From Rifleibacterium sp035352635 (GTDB taxonomy: Bacteria; Muiribacteriota; Ozemobacteria; Ozemobacterales; Ozemobacteraceae): 64,000 nucleotides of DNA. This document shows positions 1-7,467 of this stretch, one piece after another; positions within the stretch are counted from its first letter, which is position 1, and every line of letters starts with the position of its first letter. The notes beneath the pieces are model-generated. The model was not told the DNA's origin. It made no database searches and worked only from the letters and a program-made list of their open reading frames with translations. The stretch lies in NCBI GenBank assembly GCA_035352635.1, contig DAOPYA010000003.1, forward strand, positions 24,167 to 88,166, read 5' to 3'. The position numbers were made by a program, and so were the translations under genes.

Positions 1-227
1 CCGGCGAACTGAACAATGAATCGCCGGCGGTCACCGCTGTCGAAACTGATTTTTCGAGCCGGGTTTCGGTTCTTGGGCAGACCTTAAAAAGCGGCCTGAT
101 TTTTACCCAGCTTTTTCCGATGTTGCAAAGAGCGCCGGGCATCAGAGACCCATTCTTTGAACGCGGCAGCTACCGGGATTCTCCATCCGGCCGGCTTATG
201 GAATTTTCGGTCAAATGCAACTGGTAA
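1..227 (+). CDS. C-terminal end of an unrecognised protein (truncated by window edge)
   Basis: The frame whose codons start at base 3 is open from the left edge to TAA at 225-227, about 74 residues ending in VKCNW. The 13-nt overlap with the next start and the lack of any stop support a real gene end. The segment is mixed polar/hydrophobic with no motif I can name. The short beta-like C-terminus ending in Trp is reminiscent of pseudopilin-like proteins, but this is too weak to call. Confidence 0.55.
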   Translation, partial: GELNNESPAVTAVETDFSSRVSVLGQTLKSGLIFTQLFPMLQRAPGIRDPFFERGSYRDSPSGRLMEFSVKCNW

Positions 228-946
228 GAATCCAGAAGCTGCTGGCGAACTGGGGAGCGGCGTCAAGAAGAGCCATTGAGCGACTGATCGATGAAAAAGC
301 CATCAGTACCGACGGCATACCGGTCGAAGGGCAAGGGACCCTTGTCGATGCAGACAATCCCCCTGAAATACGCATCAATGGCAAGCTGATCACACCGCCA
401 CGCGACAAGGTCTGCCGGGTTTATGCATTTAATAAGCCGATGCTGGTCATTACGACTCTCAAAGACGAGCGTGGCCGGCGCACCATAGCCGATTACCTGC
501 CAGTCGGTCAGCGACTCTACCCGGTTGGCCGCCTCGATTACGACTCGACCGGTTTGCTGATCATCACCGACCACGGTGAACTGACTAACCGTCTGCTGCA
601 CCCTTCTTACAAAGTCGAAAAAGAGTATCTCGTCAAAATTACGGGCGCAGAACTGTCTACAGCCGAATTTGCAATGTTTACCAGCGGGTTGCAGCTTGAC
701 GACGGCTTGACTCTGCCCTGCCAGCTGAAAAAGCTCGCCGAACCAGGCACTTATTCGGTTACGATACGAGAAGGGCGAAAACGTCAGGTTCGACGGATGT
801 TCTCATGCCTTGGGCATAAAGTTCTCAGCCTGCACCGCACCCGGTTCGGGCCGCTGAGCATCGGCAACCTCAAGGCAGGCGAACTCAGAGAACTCAGCGT
901 AGAAGAAAAAGCAGCCCTGCTGAAATCAGCAGGGCTGCATGAATAA
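215..946 (+). CDS. RsuA/RluB-family rRNA pseudouridine synthase
   Basis: 243 residues, the usual length of the family. Residues 1-60 form an S4 RNA-binding domain (RIQKLLANWGAASRRA). The catalytic domain follows, with the signature GRLDYDSTGLL at 106-116; Asp108 is the expected catalytic nucleophile. The late motif REGRKRQVRRM is the conserved substrate-binding stretch. It should convert a uridine in 16S (RsuA) or 23S (RluB/RluE) rRNA to pseudouridine in the cytoplasm; which one cannot be decided here. The start overlaps the upstream gene by 13 nt, suggesting translational coupling. The last codons also encode an intrinsic terminator for the opposite strand. Confidence 0.9.
   Translation: MQLVRIQKLLANWGAASRRAIERLIDEKAISTDGIPVEGQGTLVDADNPPEIRINGKLITPPRDKVCRVYAFNKPMLVITTLKDERGRRTIADYLPVGQRLYPVGRLDYDSTGLLIITDHGELTNRLLHPSYKVEKEYLVKITGAELSTAEFAMFTSGLQLDDGLTLPCQLKKLAEPGTYSVTIREGRKRQVRRMFSCLGHKVLSLHRTRFGPLSIGNLKAGELRELSVEEKAALLKSAGLHE
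902..938 (-). terminator. Intrinsic terminator of the FecR/cyclase transcript, inside the rsuA-like CDS
   Basis: A perfect 12-bp stem (arms 911-922 and 927-938) closes on an AAAT loop. Read on the minus strand it is followed at once by TTTTTCTTC. The hairpin therefore ends the minus-strand transcript that terminates at 954, yet it lies in the last codons of the convergent plus-strand gene. Confidence 0.8.
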
Positions 947-953
947 CCAGTAA

Positions 954-2036
954 TCAGTTCTTCGGGGCGAGCATGGCAGCCTTGATGCGCTTCAGGTGCA
1001 AAGACACCCTCGCAGCGGGCAAACCGTTTTTCTGCATGTTCAGCCACATGGCAGCCGCCTGATACAGGTAACCACTCTTTTCGAGTTTCCAGGCTGCCAC
1101 GATTGAATCTTCGGCGGTTACGACCACGGCAACCGTCATAGAAGCAAGATTACCACCCAGATTAAATGTCGAGGTTGCGGCACCGGTATAGTCAACCGAG
1201 AACTCGCACCAGCCATCAACAGGTGAACCGAGACTGAAACTGCTCACCCCGGCACCCGAAACATCAAAACTACTTTCTGCGTCACAGATGCCCGTGAATA
1301 CTTCGGTCGGCATGGCAAAGCAGAGCGGCGCAACAGCAGGAGCAGGGGCCGCTTTCGCATTGTCAGACTCCTCAGATTTTAAACTTCCGGCCTCAGATGA
1401 AGAGGGCGCAGCACCGGCAGTCATCGCACCATTGTCGGGCATAGATTCTGATTCAGAAGGCTTGTCGGTTTCAAAAGCATCGGCTATTGGTTCGTCAGGC
1501 GCTTGCGGCACAGCTATCTCAGGAGTCATGCCAATTTCTTTGTCGATTTTTTCGTCGATTTCAGCTGATTTATTTAAACCTTCGTCAGAAATCGAAGGCC
1601 GTAATTCTTGTTGTCTGGCAGAAGCAGGTGGCGGAGGAGCTGCTGAAGCTCCCACGATTCTTTCGGGGTTCACCGCTCCGGTCTGGTTGGCCATGTTCTG
1701 CCCGAGTGCAAGATCGCTTGAAACGAGCTCAACAGCGCTGGAGGTAAAATTGCCGCCAACCACTGCGGCCAGTGAAATGGTAGCAGTCGCATCGGCGCTG
1801 AAGCGATATTCCTGGTTGGTGGGCAGATGAATCAGCACGAGCGAGCCATCGGGAGCCACTTTAATTTCGACACCGTCGGGCAGAATTTCTGCAAGCTCGA
1901 CTTCCCATTTGTCGCCTGCCAGGCTTGCCTGAACAGAACCGGTCTTGTCAGTGACCATGGCCACTTCAGCCGCGGCCAGCATGCTGACCGGCAGAATAAA
2001 GCAAAACAACAGCACCAGGGATGTGATTCTCGACAT
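954..2036 (-). CDS. Exported FecR-like domain protein
   Basis: 360 residues if started at the ATG at 2036; a GGAGG sits 7 nt upstream and a signal peptide follows directly (SLVLLFCFILPVSMLAAAE). The longer reading frame to 2090 would bury the signal peptide. Residues about 25-110 resemble a FecR-like beta domain (VTDKTGSVQ, then a V.L...G..I..APDGS.V.I pattern). The middle, about 120-240, is a low-complexity Pro/Ala/Glu/Ser region; the C-terminal part has a second beta-rich domain and ends with a helix. It starts 1 nt after the upstream cyclase stop, so the two are surely cotranscribed. FecR-like proteins beside CHASE2 cyclases are a known arrangement, which suggests a periplasmic partner of the sensor. 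The exact role is unknown. Confidence 0.65.
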   Translation of the reverse strand: MSRITSLVLLFCFILPVSMLAAAEVAMVTDKTGSVQASLAGDKWEVELAEILPDGVEIKVAPDGSLVLIHLPTNQEYRFSADATATISLAAVVGGNFTSSAVELVSSDLALGQNMANQTGAVNPERIVGASAAPPPPASARQQELRPSISDEGLNKSAEIDEKIDKEIGMTPEIAVPQAPDEPIADAFETDKPSESESMPDNGAMTAGAAPSSSEAGSLKSEESDNAKAAPAPAVAPLCFAMPTEVFTGICDAESSFDVSGAGVSSFSLGSPVDGWCEFSVDYTGAATSTFNLGGNLASMTVAVVVTAEDSIVAAWKLEKSGYLYQAAAMWLNMQKNGLPAARVSLHLKRIKAAMLAPKN

Positions 2037-2037
2037 T

Positions 2038-3837
2038 TTATGCCTCCAGATTGCTGATGGTATAAAGCTCAACTTCGTTGGCTTTACCACGTAAACTCGT
2101 CTTTGCCAGAAATTTCCAGGGAATTTCTGCCTTTGTTGATTTTACCACTTCTCCGCTGACGAGCAGAGAAGTTTGATATTCTTTGTTGAGGCTTTCCATG
2201 CGCGAGCAGGCGTTAACCGTGTCGCCGATAACCGTAAATTCAGCCTTTCGCTCTGAGCCGATATTGCCAAACACCACATTGCCGGCGTGCAGTGCCAGGC
2301 CAACTTTTAAGTCTACTCCATAGCAGGTTGCTTTGAATTCAGGGGAAGCGGTGAAAGCAATAATCTCTCGGGCCGCCTTGACTGCGTCATCTGCATAGTC
2401 GGCATGTTCGACCGGCGCGTTGAAAAATGCCAGCAGGCCATCACCCAGAAACTTATCTACTACGCCGCGGTTCGCCATAATAATGTCAGTCAGACGGGCA
2501 AAGTAGGCATTGAGAAACTGCACAATTTCGGGGGCATCGCGCTGTTCGCTGAATGAGGTAAAGCCTCTGATATCAGCGATAAGAATACACAATCTTCGGC
2601 GCTTGCCCTGCAGAAAATCACGATCATTTGAGGCGAGTATTTCTTTGACGACCGAGTCACTGACATAACGGCTGAAAATGGCCCGCACACGCCGCCGGTC
2701 GAGATAAATGGCGCGGTAGGCGAGAAATCGCTCAGCGGTTATGAAGACGGCGAGAAGCAGCAACGGGCGCACCACCGGTATTACCAGGGGGTCGAACCAT
2801 AAGACCGCCATAATCGGCCAGCCAACAAAGAGCAACGCCGCGCAGACAAGCGATGCATTACGTTGCCAGCGGGCAATCAGCAGCAGACCGATAAGAAGCG
2901 CCACAATCACCATGATCTCGTGCTGCCGTGACATGGGTTGCAGAAAGCGGTCATTGAGAATGTTATCAAGGATATTGGCGTGTATTTCGACCCCGGGCAT
3001 ATAGTCATAGGGGGTCGCTTTGAAATCTGTGATATCAGTAAAGCCCAGCAAAACGATTTTCCCGGCAAGATCGTTATTTAATGACCCGCCGGCACGGGCA
3101 GACTCAAGCAGACGCCGCACCGGAACTGTTTTTATCGTACCGCGCGGGCCACGGTAGCTTATCTGCTGAATCGGGTTGGCGGATAGCGGTTGTTTATAAT
3201 AACCACTGCGCATGGCGGCAACCATGGCTACGGCATGCACAGCCCCGGCAGGCCCGGTTCCGGAAAGCTGAACGTTGCGGATAACGCCGTCGTGTGAGGT
3301 TGCCAGATTGAAATACCCGGTGTTTTCTTTTCGGGCAATATGCAGAAGGGTCGGGTCAGAGAAGACGGGTTGGTTTTTTTCCCAGGCGTAGCCGGCGATC
3401 AACGATGCCCCTGAAGCGACAAACTCAAGCAGAGCAGTTCTGAATGGCTTTTCGAAGCCAATTTCGCGAAAAAAGCGGCCGGGCAGATCAAGACCAAGCC
3501 GTTCACCCGTTTCGCGCACGTGGTCACGAATAACCGATTCAGAGCCTGGCGAGAACACCAGGTCGAGCAGCAGGGCCGAAGCCGAAGCCTGGCTGACCGC
3601 CCTGGTCAGTTCAGCATAGATCGGGCCCCAGGCAAACATCGGCCGACCAGCCCAGGCAAGGGTTTCCTGGTCTATGCCTGCGATGACGATTCTGGAATCA
3701 GGCGTCACAGCACCACGCCAGCGAAACTGCATGTCGAGCACCCGGTTTTCGGCATCGTCAATCAATCTGAAATCGCCGCCATATATTAACAGCCCAAGAA
3801 TCAGACAGATTAACCAGGTCAATGCATTCAGTCTCAT
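2038..3837 (-). CDS. CHASE2-domain adenylate cyclase (class III)
   Basis: 599 residues. An N-terminal membrane segment (about 5-20) is followed by an extracytoplasmic CHASE2 domain (about 25-300), three further membrane helices (about 305-370) and a class III cyclase domain (about 410-590). The metal-binding aspartates are Asp422 (IADIRGF) and Asp466 (FLGDG). The substrate residues Lys531 (KAEFT) and Asp539 (GDTVN) fit ATP, and the transition-state pair Asn542/Arg546 is intact. It should make cAMP in response to a periplasmic signal. It leads a two-gene operon with the FecR-like protein. Confidence 0.9.
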   Translation of the reverse strand: MRLNALTWLICLILGLLIYGGDFRLIDDAENRVLDMQFRWRGAVTPDSRIVIAGIDQETLAWAGRPMFAWGPIYAELTRAVSQASASALLLDLVFSPGSESVIRDHVRETGERLGLDLPGRFFREIGFEKPFRTALLEFVASGASLIAGYAWEKNQPVFSDPTLLHIARKENTGYFNLATSHDGVIRNVQLSGTGPAGAVHAVAMVAAMRSGYYKQPLSANPIQQISYRGPRGTIKTVPVRRLLESARAGGSLNNDLAGKIVLLGFTDITDFKATPYDYMPGVEIHANILDNILNDRFLQPMSRQHEIMVIVALLIGLLLIARWQRNASLVCAALLFVGWPIMAVLWFDPLVIPVVRPLLLLAVFITAERFLAYRAIYLDRRRVRAIFSRYVSDSVVKEILASNDRDFLQGKRRRLCILIADIRGFTSFSEQRDAPEIVQFLNAYFARLTDIIMANRGVVDKFLGDGLLAFFNAPVEHADYADDAVKAAREIIAFTASPEFKATCYGVDLKVGLALHAGNVVFGNIGSERKAEFTVIGDTVNACSRMESLNKEYQTSLLVSGEVVKSTKAEIPWKFLAKTSLRGKANEVELYTISNLEA

Positions 3838-3857
3838 TTAATATCCTTGCTTTTTGT

Positions 3858-3887
3858 ATTCTTACTCTATCACAATTCAGCGGTCAA
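3858..3887 (-). promoter_or_regulatory. Possible sigma70-like promoter of the cyclase operon
   Basis: On the minus strand TTGACC (3887-3882), an 18-nt spacer and AAGAAT (3863-3858) precede the cyclase start by about 20 nt. The -10 is only a 4/6 match, so this is tentative. The 237-nt region to 4075 is divergent and otherwise shows no clear structure. Confidence 0.35.
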
Positions 3888-4074
3888 AGCATCCACAACT
3901 ATGCTGATAACGCCCGAAACGGTCGCCGGATTTAGTTTTTCGGCGGTGCCGGCCAAAATTCAACAAACGGATGACAATTTTGCCGGCGGGGGGTAAAATG
4001 AGCGGGTACACTTCAATCCCCGCTTTTGTCAAAGCAACATAGACCGATACGACAGACGCACAAGGAGGAAAGGG

Positions 4075-4392
4075 ATGACATCCCTTCGCATTCAGGAACA
4101 CCCGGTTCTCAGTTTTCCGGAACGCAAACTGGTTAAGTTTTTCTTCGAAGATCGTGAGTATGAGGGCTATGAAGGCGAACCAATCGCGGCTGCCCTTCAT
4201 GCTGCCGGGGTTAAGACCCTGCGCCGCAGCCCTCAGAAGAATCGCGCCCGAGGGTTCTTCTGTGCCATCGGCCGCTGTTCAAGCTGCATAATGGAAGTTG
4301 ACGGCCAGGTAAATATCATGACCTGTATCACTCCGTTGAAACCAGGCATGAAGATCCGCATGCAGAAAGGGCACGGTGTCATTCACCCATGA
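4075..4392 (+). CDS. [2Fe-2S] ferredoxin-like subunit of a flavin dehydrogenase complex
   Basis: 105 residues with a plant-type [2Fe-2S] binding pattern: Cys63, Cys68, Cys71 and Cys84 (C-x4-C-x2-C-x12-C). It matches the small Fer2_4 subunits such as HcnA, or the N-terminus of the sarcosine oxidase alpha subunit. It would carry electrons within the complex made by the next four genes. A very strong AGGAGG site sits about 6 nt before the ATG. The stop overlaps the next start by 4 nt. The substrate of the complex cannot be read from this subunit. Confidence 0.85.
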   Translation: MTSLRIQEHPVLSFPERKLVKFFFEDREYEGYEGEPIAAALHAAGVKTLRRSPQKNRARGFFCAIGRCSSCIMEVDGQVNIMTCITPLKPGMKIRMQKGHGVIHP

Positions 4393-5486
4393 GCAGAAAA
4401 ACAGAAGTTTTTATAATCGGCGGTGGCCCGGCCGGCCTTTCTGCCGCAACAGTAGCGGCAGAACTGGGTGCCCAGACCCTTCTCGTCGATGACAGTGCCA
4501 GGCTTGGCGGTCAGCTGATCAAGCAGACCCATCGGTTCTTCGGCAGCAGCAATCGCGATGCAGGCATTCGCGGCATAACCATTGCCAACAAACTTTGCGA
4601 AGAAGTTAAATCAGCGTCTGACCGGCTGACTGTTCTCGAGAACACTGCTGCCGTTGGGTTTTACGCCAACAAGGAAGCCGGAATACTTTCTCAAAGTGCT
4701 TATGAGCGGGTATCATATCAGGCAGCCATTGTCTGTACCGGGGCTACCGAGAACAGTCTTGCCTTTGAGAACAATGACCTGCCTGGCATTTATGGTGCTG
4801 GCGGCGTGCAAACCCTGATGAATGTCCATGGCATCAAGCCAGGCCAGAAAATTCTCATGGTTGGCAGCGGTAACATCGGCTTGATCGTCAGTTATCAGTT
4901 GATTCAGGCTGGGGTCGAAGTTGTTGGCCTGGTCGAAGGCATGCCAAACATCGGCGGCTATCTGGTGCATGCCAGCAAAATCCGCCGACTGGGCGTGCCA
5001 ATCTACACTTCACATACTATCCTGAAAGCCCTAGGCGAGACGGGCGTCGGCGGCGCGGTGCTCTGCCGGGTTGACGAAAAATTTCAGGCGGTTCCCAATA
5101 CTGAATTCGAAGTTAACTGCGACTGTATCTGCCTCGCGGTTGGCCTGACCCCGCTGATCGACCTGTTTCAACAGGCCCAGTGCCGCATGGTGCATGTCGG
5201 CGAACTTGGTGGTCTGGTTCCGCTGCATGATTCAGCCATGCGCACAACCAACCATGATATTTTTGTGGCCGGTGATGCCTCGGGCATTGAAGAAGCAACC
5301 ACCGCGATGCTGGCCGGGCGAATAGCCGGAGCCAAAGCCTACGAAAGCATTCACGGCAAATCTGTTAAAGCAGAAGCCATTGTTGAAGAAGCCCGCGAAG
5401 AATTACGCACCCTCAGGTCAGGCTCAACAGGTGACCGCATTCGCTGGGGCCGCGAACGGGTGCTCAAGGAGGCAGGATCATGTTAA
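4389..5486 (+). CDS. NAD(P)/FAD-dependent oxidoreductase subunit (HcnB / hydroxyproline dehydrogenase alpha-like)
   Basis: 365 residues with two dinucleotide-binding folds: FAD site GGGPAG at 11-16 and a second glycine motif in VGSGNIGLI at about 157. A C-terminal FAD-contact segment reads FVAGDASG. The family passes electrons from the substrate-oxidising beta subunit to NAD(P) or a ferredoxin through the [2Fe-2S] subunit. The gene overlaps both neighbours by 4 and 7 nt, so the operon is tightly coupled. The short length lacks the C-terminal BFD domain often fused to this family; that domain is encoded separately two genes downstream. Confidence 0.85.
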   Translation: MSRKTEVFIIGGGPAGLSAATVAAELGAQTLLVDDSARLGGQLIKQTHRFFGSSNRDAGIRGITIANKLCEEVKSASDRLTVLENTAAVGFYANKEAGILSQSAYERVSYQAAIVCTGATENSLAFENNDLPGIYGAGGVQTLMNVHGIKPGQKILMVGSGNIGLIVSYQLIQAGVEVVGLVEGMPNIGGYLVHASKIRRLGVPIYTSHTILKALGETGVGGAVLCRVDEKFQAVPNTEFEVNCDCICLAVGLTPLIDLFQQAQCRMVHVGELGGLVPLHDSAMRTTNHDIFVAGDASGIEEATTAMLAGRIAGAKAYESIHGKSVKAEAIVEEAREELRTLRSGSTGDRIRWGRERVLKEAGSC

Positions 5487-5965
5487 AAAATACCGGTATC
5501 CCTACCGCTGAAGAGTTAAAAAATGTAATGCCACCCCACGAAAGACTGGCAAAAGGCCCGGTTGCAATCATAGAGTGCCTCCAGGATATCCCCTGTGACC
5601 CATGCGTTTCAGCATGCCCGGTGCATGCTATTCAGATGCAGTCTGGAATCACCGACCGGCCGCAGCTGAATTTCGATAAATGCACTGGTTGCGGCGCCTG
5701 CGTGCCCAAATGCCCTGGCCTGGCCATCTTCATCGTTAACATGCAGCATAAAGTCGCCGGCATGGCAACTTTGTCGCTGAGCTACGAACTGCTGCCCATT
5801 CCGGCAAAAGACAGCGAAGTTGACGCCCTCGACCGTTCAGGCAAGTTCCTCTGCCGGGCAAAGGTCATCAGGGTCATCAACCCGCCGGCCTACGACCGAA
5901 CCGCCGTTGTTACCATTGAAGTTCCCGCCGACCGGATCAACGATATCCGTGCCATACGAGTTTGA
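5480..5965 (+). CDS. Double [4Fe-4S] ferredoxin-like subunit
   Basis: 161 residues. The cysteine sets are Cys33/39/42/46 followed by Pro and Cys68/71/74/78 followed by Pro, the pattern of an 8Fe ferredoxin fold with an atypical first cysteine spacing. The C-terminal 80 residues are a beta-rich extension without a known motif. The protein should wire the two flavoproteins of the operon to an electron carrier. Its start lies inside the previous gene by 7 nt. Confidence 0.85.
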   Translation: MLKNTGIPTAEELKNVMPPHERLAKGPVAIIECLQDIPCDPCVSACPVHAIQMQSGITDRPQLNFDKCTGCGACVPKCPGLAIFIVNMQHKVAGMATLSLSYELLPIPAKDSEVDALDRSGKFLCRAKVIRVINPPAYDRTAVVTIEVPADRINDIRAIRV

Positions 5966-5979
5966 CAGGGAGAGCCAAC

Positions 5980-6270
5980 ATGAAAATCATCTGCAGATGT
6001 ATGGATGTAACCGAAGACGAAATCATTGCCGCCATTAGACAGGGCGCAACTACCATTGACGAAATCCGAAGACTGGTGAGGGCCGGCATGGGTTCGTGTC
6101 AGGGTCGCACCTGTCGCCGCCTGGTTTCGCAGATTATCAGCCGCGAGCTCAAAACCCCCGCAGCCGAAATTTACCCGCCTACCTTCAGACCACCTAACCG
6201 ACCGGTTGCGTTTGAGCTGATCAATGCCGAACTCGCCACCCACGATCAGGAAAACGGAGAAGGCAAATGA
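5980..6270 (+). CDS. BFD-like [2Fe-2S] protein
   Basis: 96 residues from the ATG at 5980, which has a GGGAGAG site 5-6 nt upstream; a TTG six codons earlier is possible but less likely. Cys5, Cys7, Cys40 and Cys45 give the C-x-C...C-x4-C pattern of the bacterioferritin-associated-ferredoxin-like [2Fe-2S] domain. In related operons this domain is fused to the alpha flavoprotein; here it is free-standing. The stop overlaps the next start by 4 nt. Confidence 0.82.
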   Translation: MKIICRCMDVTEDEIIAAIRQGATTIDEIRRLVRAGMGSCQGRTCRRLVSQIISRELKTPAAEIYPPTFRPPNRPVAFELINAELATHDQENGEGK

Positions 6271-7412
6271 ACAGAGCATTTGACGCAGTAATCATTGGGG
6301 GCGGCATTCTGGGCGTTTCGACTGCTTATGAACTGGCACGCGCCGGTATGACAAAGATCTGCGTTCTTGAAAGAAAATATCTGGCCAGCGGGTCAAGTGG
6401 TCGCTGTGGTGGCGGTTTCAGGCAGCAGTGGAGCACTGAAGCCAACACTACTCTTGCCATGGCCGCAGTAACGCGTCTTGAAGGTCTTGAAGAAGAGCTT
6501 GGCTACCGCACTGAATTCTATCAGGGCGGATACCTGATTCTCGCGCACACCGAAGAAGAAGAGCGGCAGTTTGAGAAAAATGTTGCCATGCAGCGCCGTC
6601 TAGGCCTGGAAGTTGACGTGGTCGATCCTGACGAAGCTCGCAAGATTGTTCCCTTTCTCAATACCGAACTAATTCGCAAGGCCACCTGGTGCCCGAAAGA
6701 CGGTCATATTAACCCATTTCTGCTGACTCAGGGCTATGCCAACGCGGCGAAGCGCCTGGGCGCTGAAATACACCTCTGGACCAACGTCACCGGCATCATG
6801 AAAAAGAGCAATATCTTCTTCGTGATGACCGAAAATGGCAACACCTACCAGACTCCGCTGCTGTTCAATTGCGCCGGCGGGTTTTCCCGGGGGATCGGCG
6901 AAATGCTGAATGTCGATATTCCGGTTGACCCTTATCGTCACGAGATTCTGGTCACCGAACCGGTTGAGCGACTCTGGGACCCGATGGTCATCAGTTTCAG
7001 TGTTGGTCTCTACGCGCGCCAGGAAATGAGCGGCGGGGTGGTCATGGGGATGGGCGACCCGAATGAACCCGTTGGCACCCAGGTTGGCAGTTCAATGCAC
7101 TTCATGTATGAAATGAGCCGGCGGTTCACCCAGTTGTTTCCGAAGCTTGATAAAATGCGCATTGTCAGGCAATGGGCGGGGCTGTATGAAATGACAGCAG
7201 ATGCCCAGCCGATTCTCGGGCCAGTCGCTGATGTTGACAACTTTATTCAGGCCAGTGGCTTTTCTGGGCATGGTCTGATGCTTGCGCCTGCTGTCAGCCA
7301 ACTGCTGGCAGGCATGGTAGTCAGAAAAGAAAAAAGCGAAGTGATTGACAGCCTGAACGTTAAACGCCTCTACAACCTGAAAGACGTTACCCGCGAAAAA
7401 TCAGTTGTTTGA
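6267..7412 (+). CDS. FAD-dependent amine dehydrogenase subunit (sarcosine oxidase beta / HcnC / proline dehydrogenase beta-like)
   Basis: 381 residues of the DAO fold: FAD site GGGILG at 11-16, followed by the flavin-contact stretch SGRCGGGFRQQW and a C-terminal SGFSGHGLMLAP motif. This is the subunit that oxidises an amino or imino acid such as sarcosine, proline, hydroxyproline or glycine. The five-gene set (2Fe-2S, FAD/NAD, 8Fe, BFD, DAO) resembles dye-linked L-proline/D-hydroxyproline dehydrogenases and bacterial sarcosine-oxidase-like complexes. The substrate is undecided. No terminator follows before the next gene. Confidence 0.85.
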   Translation: MNRAFDAVIIGGGILGVSTAYELARAGMTKICVLERKYLASGSSGRCGGGFRQQWSTEANTTLAMAAVTRLEGLEEELGYRTEFYQGGYLILAHTEEEERQFEKNVAMQRRLGLEVDVVDPDEARKIVPFLNTELIRKATWCPKDGHINPFLLTQGYANAAKRLGAEIHLWTNVTGIMKKSNIFFVMTENGNTYQTPLLFNCAGGFSRGIGEMLNVDIPVDPYRHEILVTEPVERLWDPMVISFSVGLYARQEMSGGVVMGMGDPNEPVGTQVGSSMHFMYEMSRRFTQLFPKLDKMRIVRQWAGLYEMTADAQPILGPVADVDNFIQASGFSGHGLMLAPAVSQLLAGMVVRKEKSEVIDSLNVKRLYNLKDVTREKSVV

Positions 7413-7467
7413 CGCCCTGAAATAGATGCTGTCGATGGAATATTTATCGAACAGGAAGTTTTGCCGC

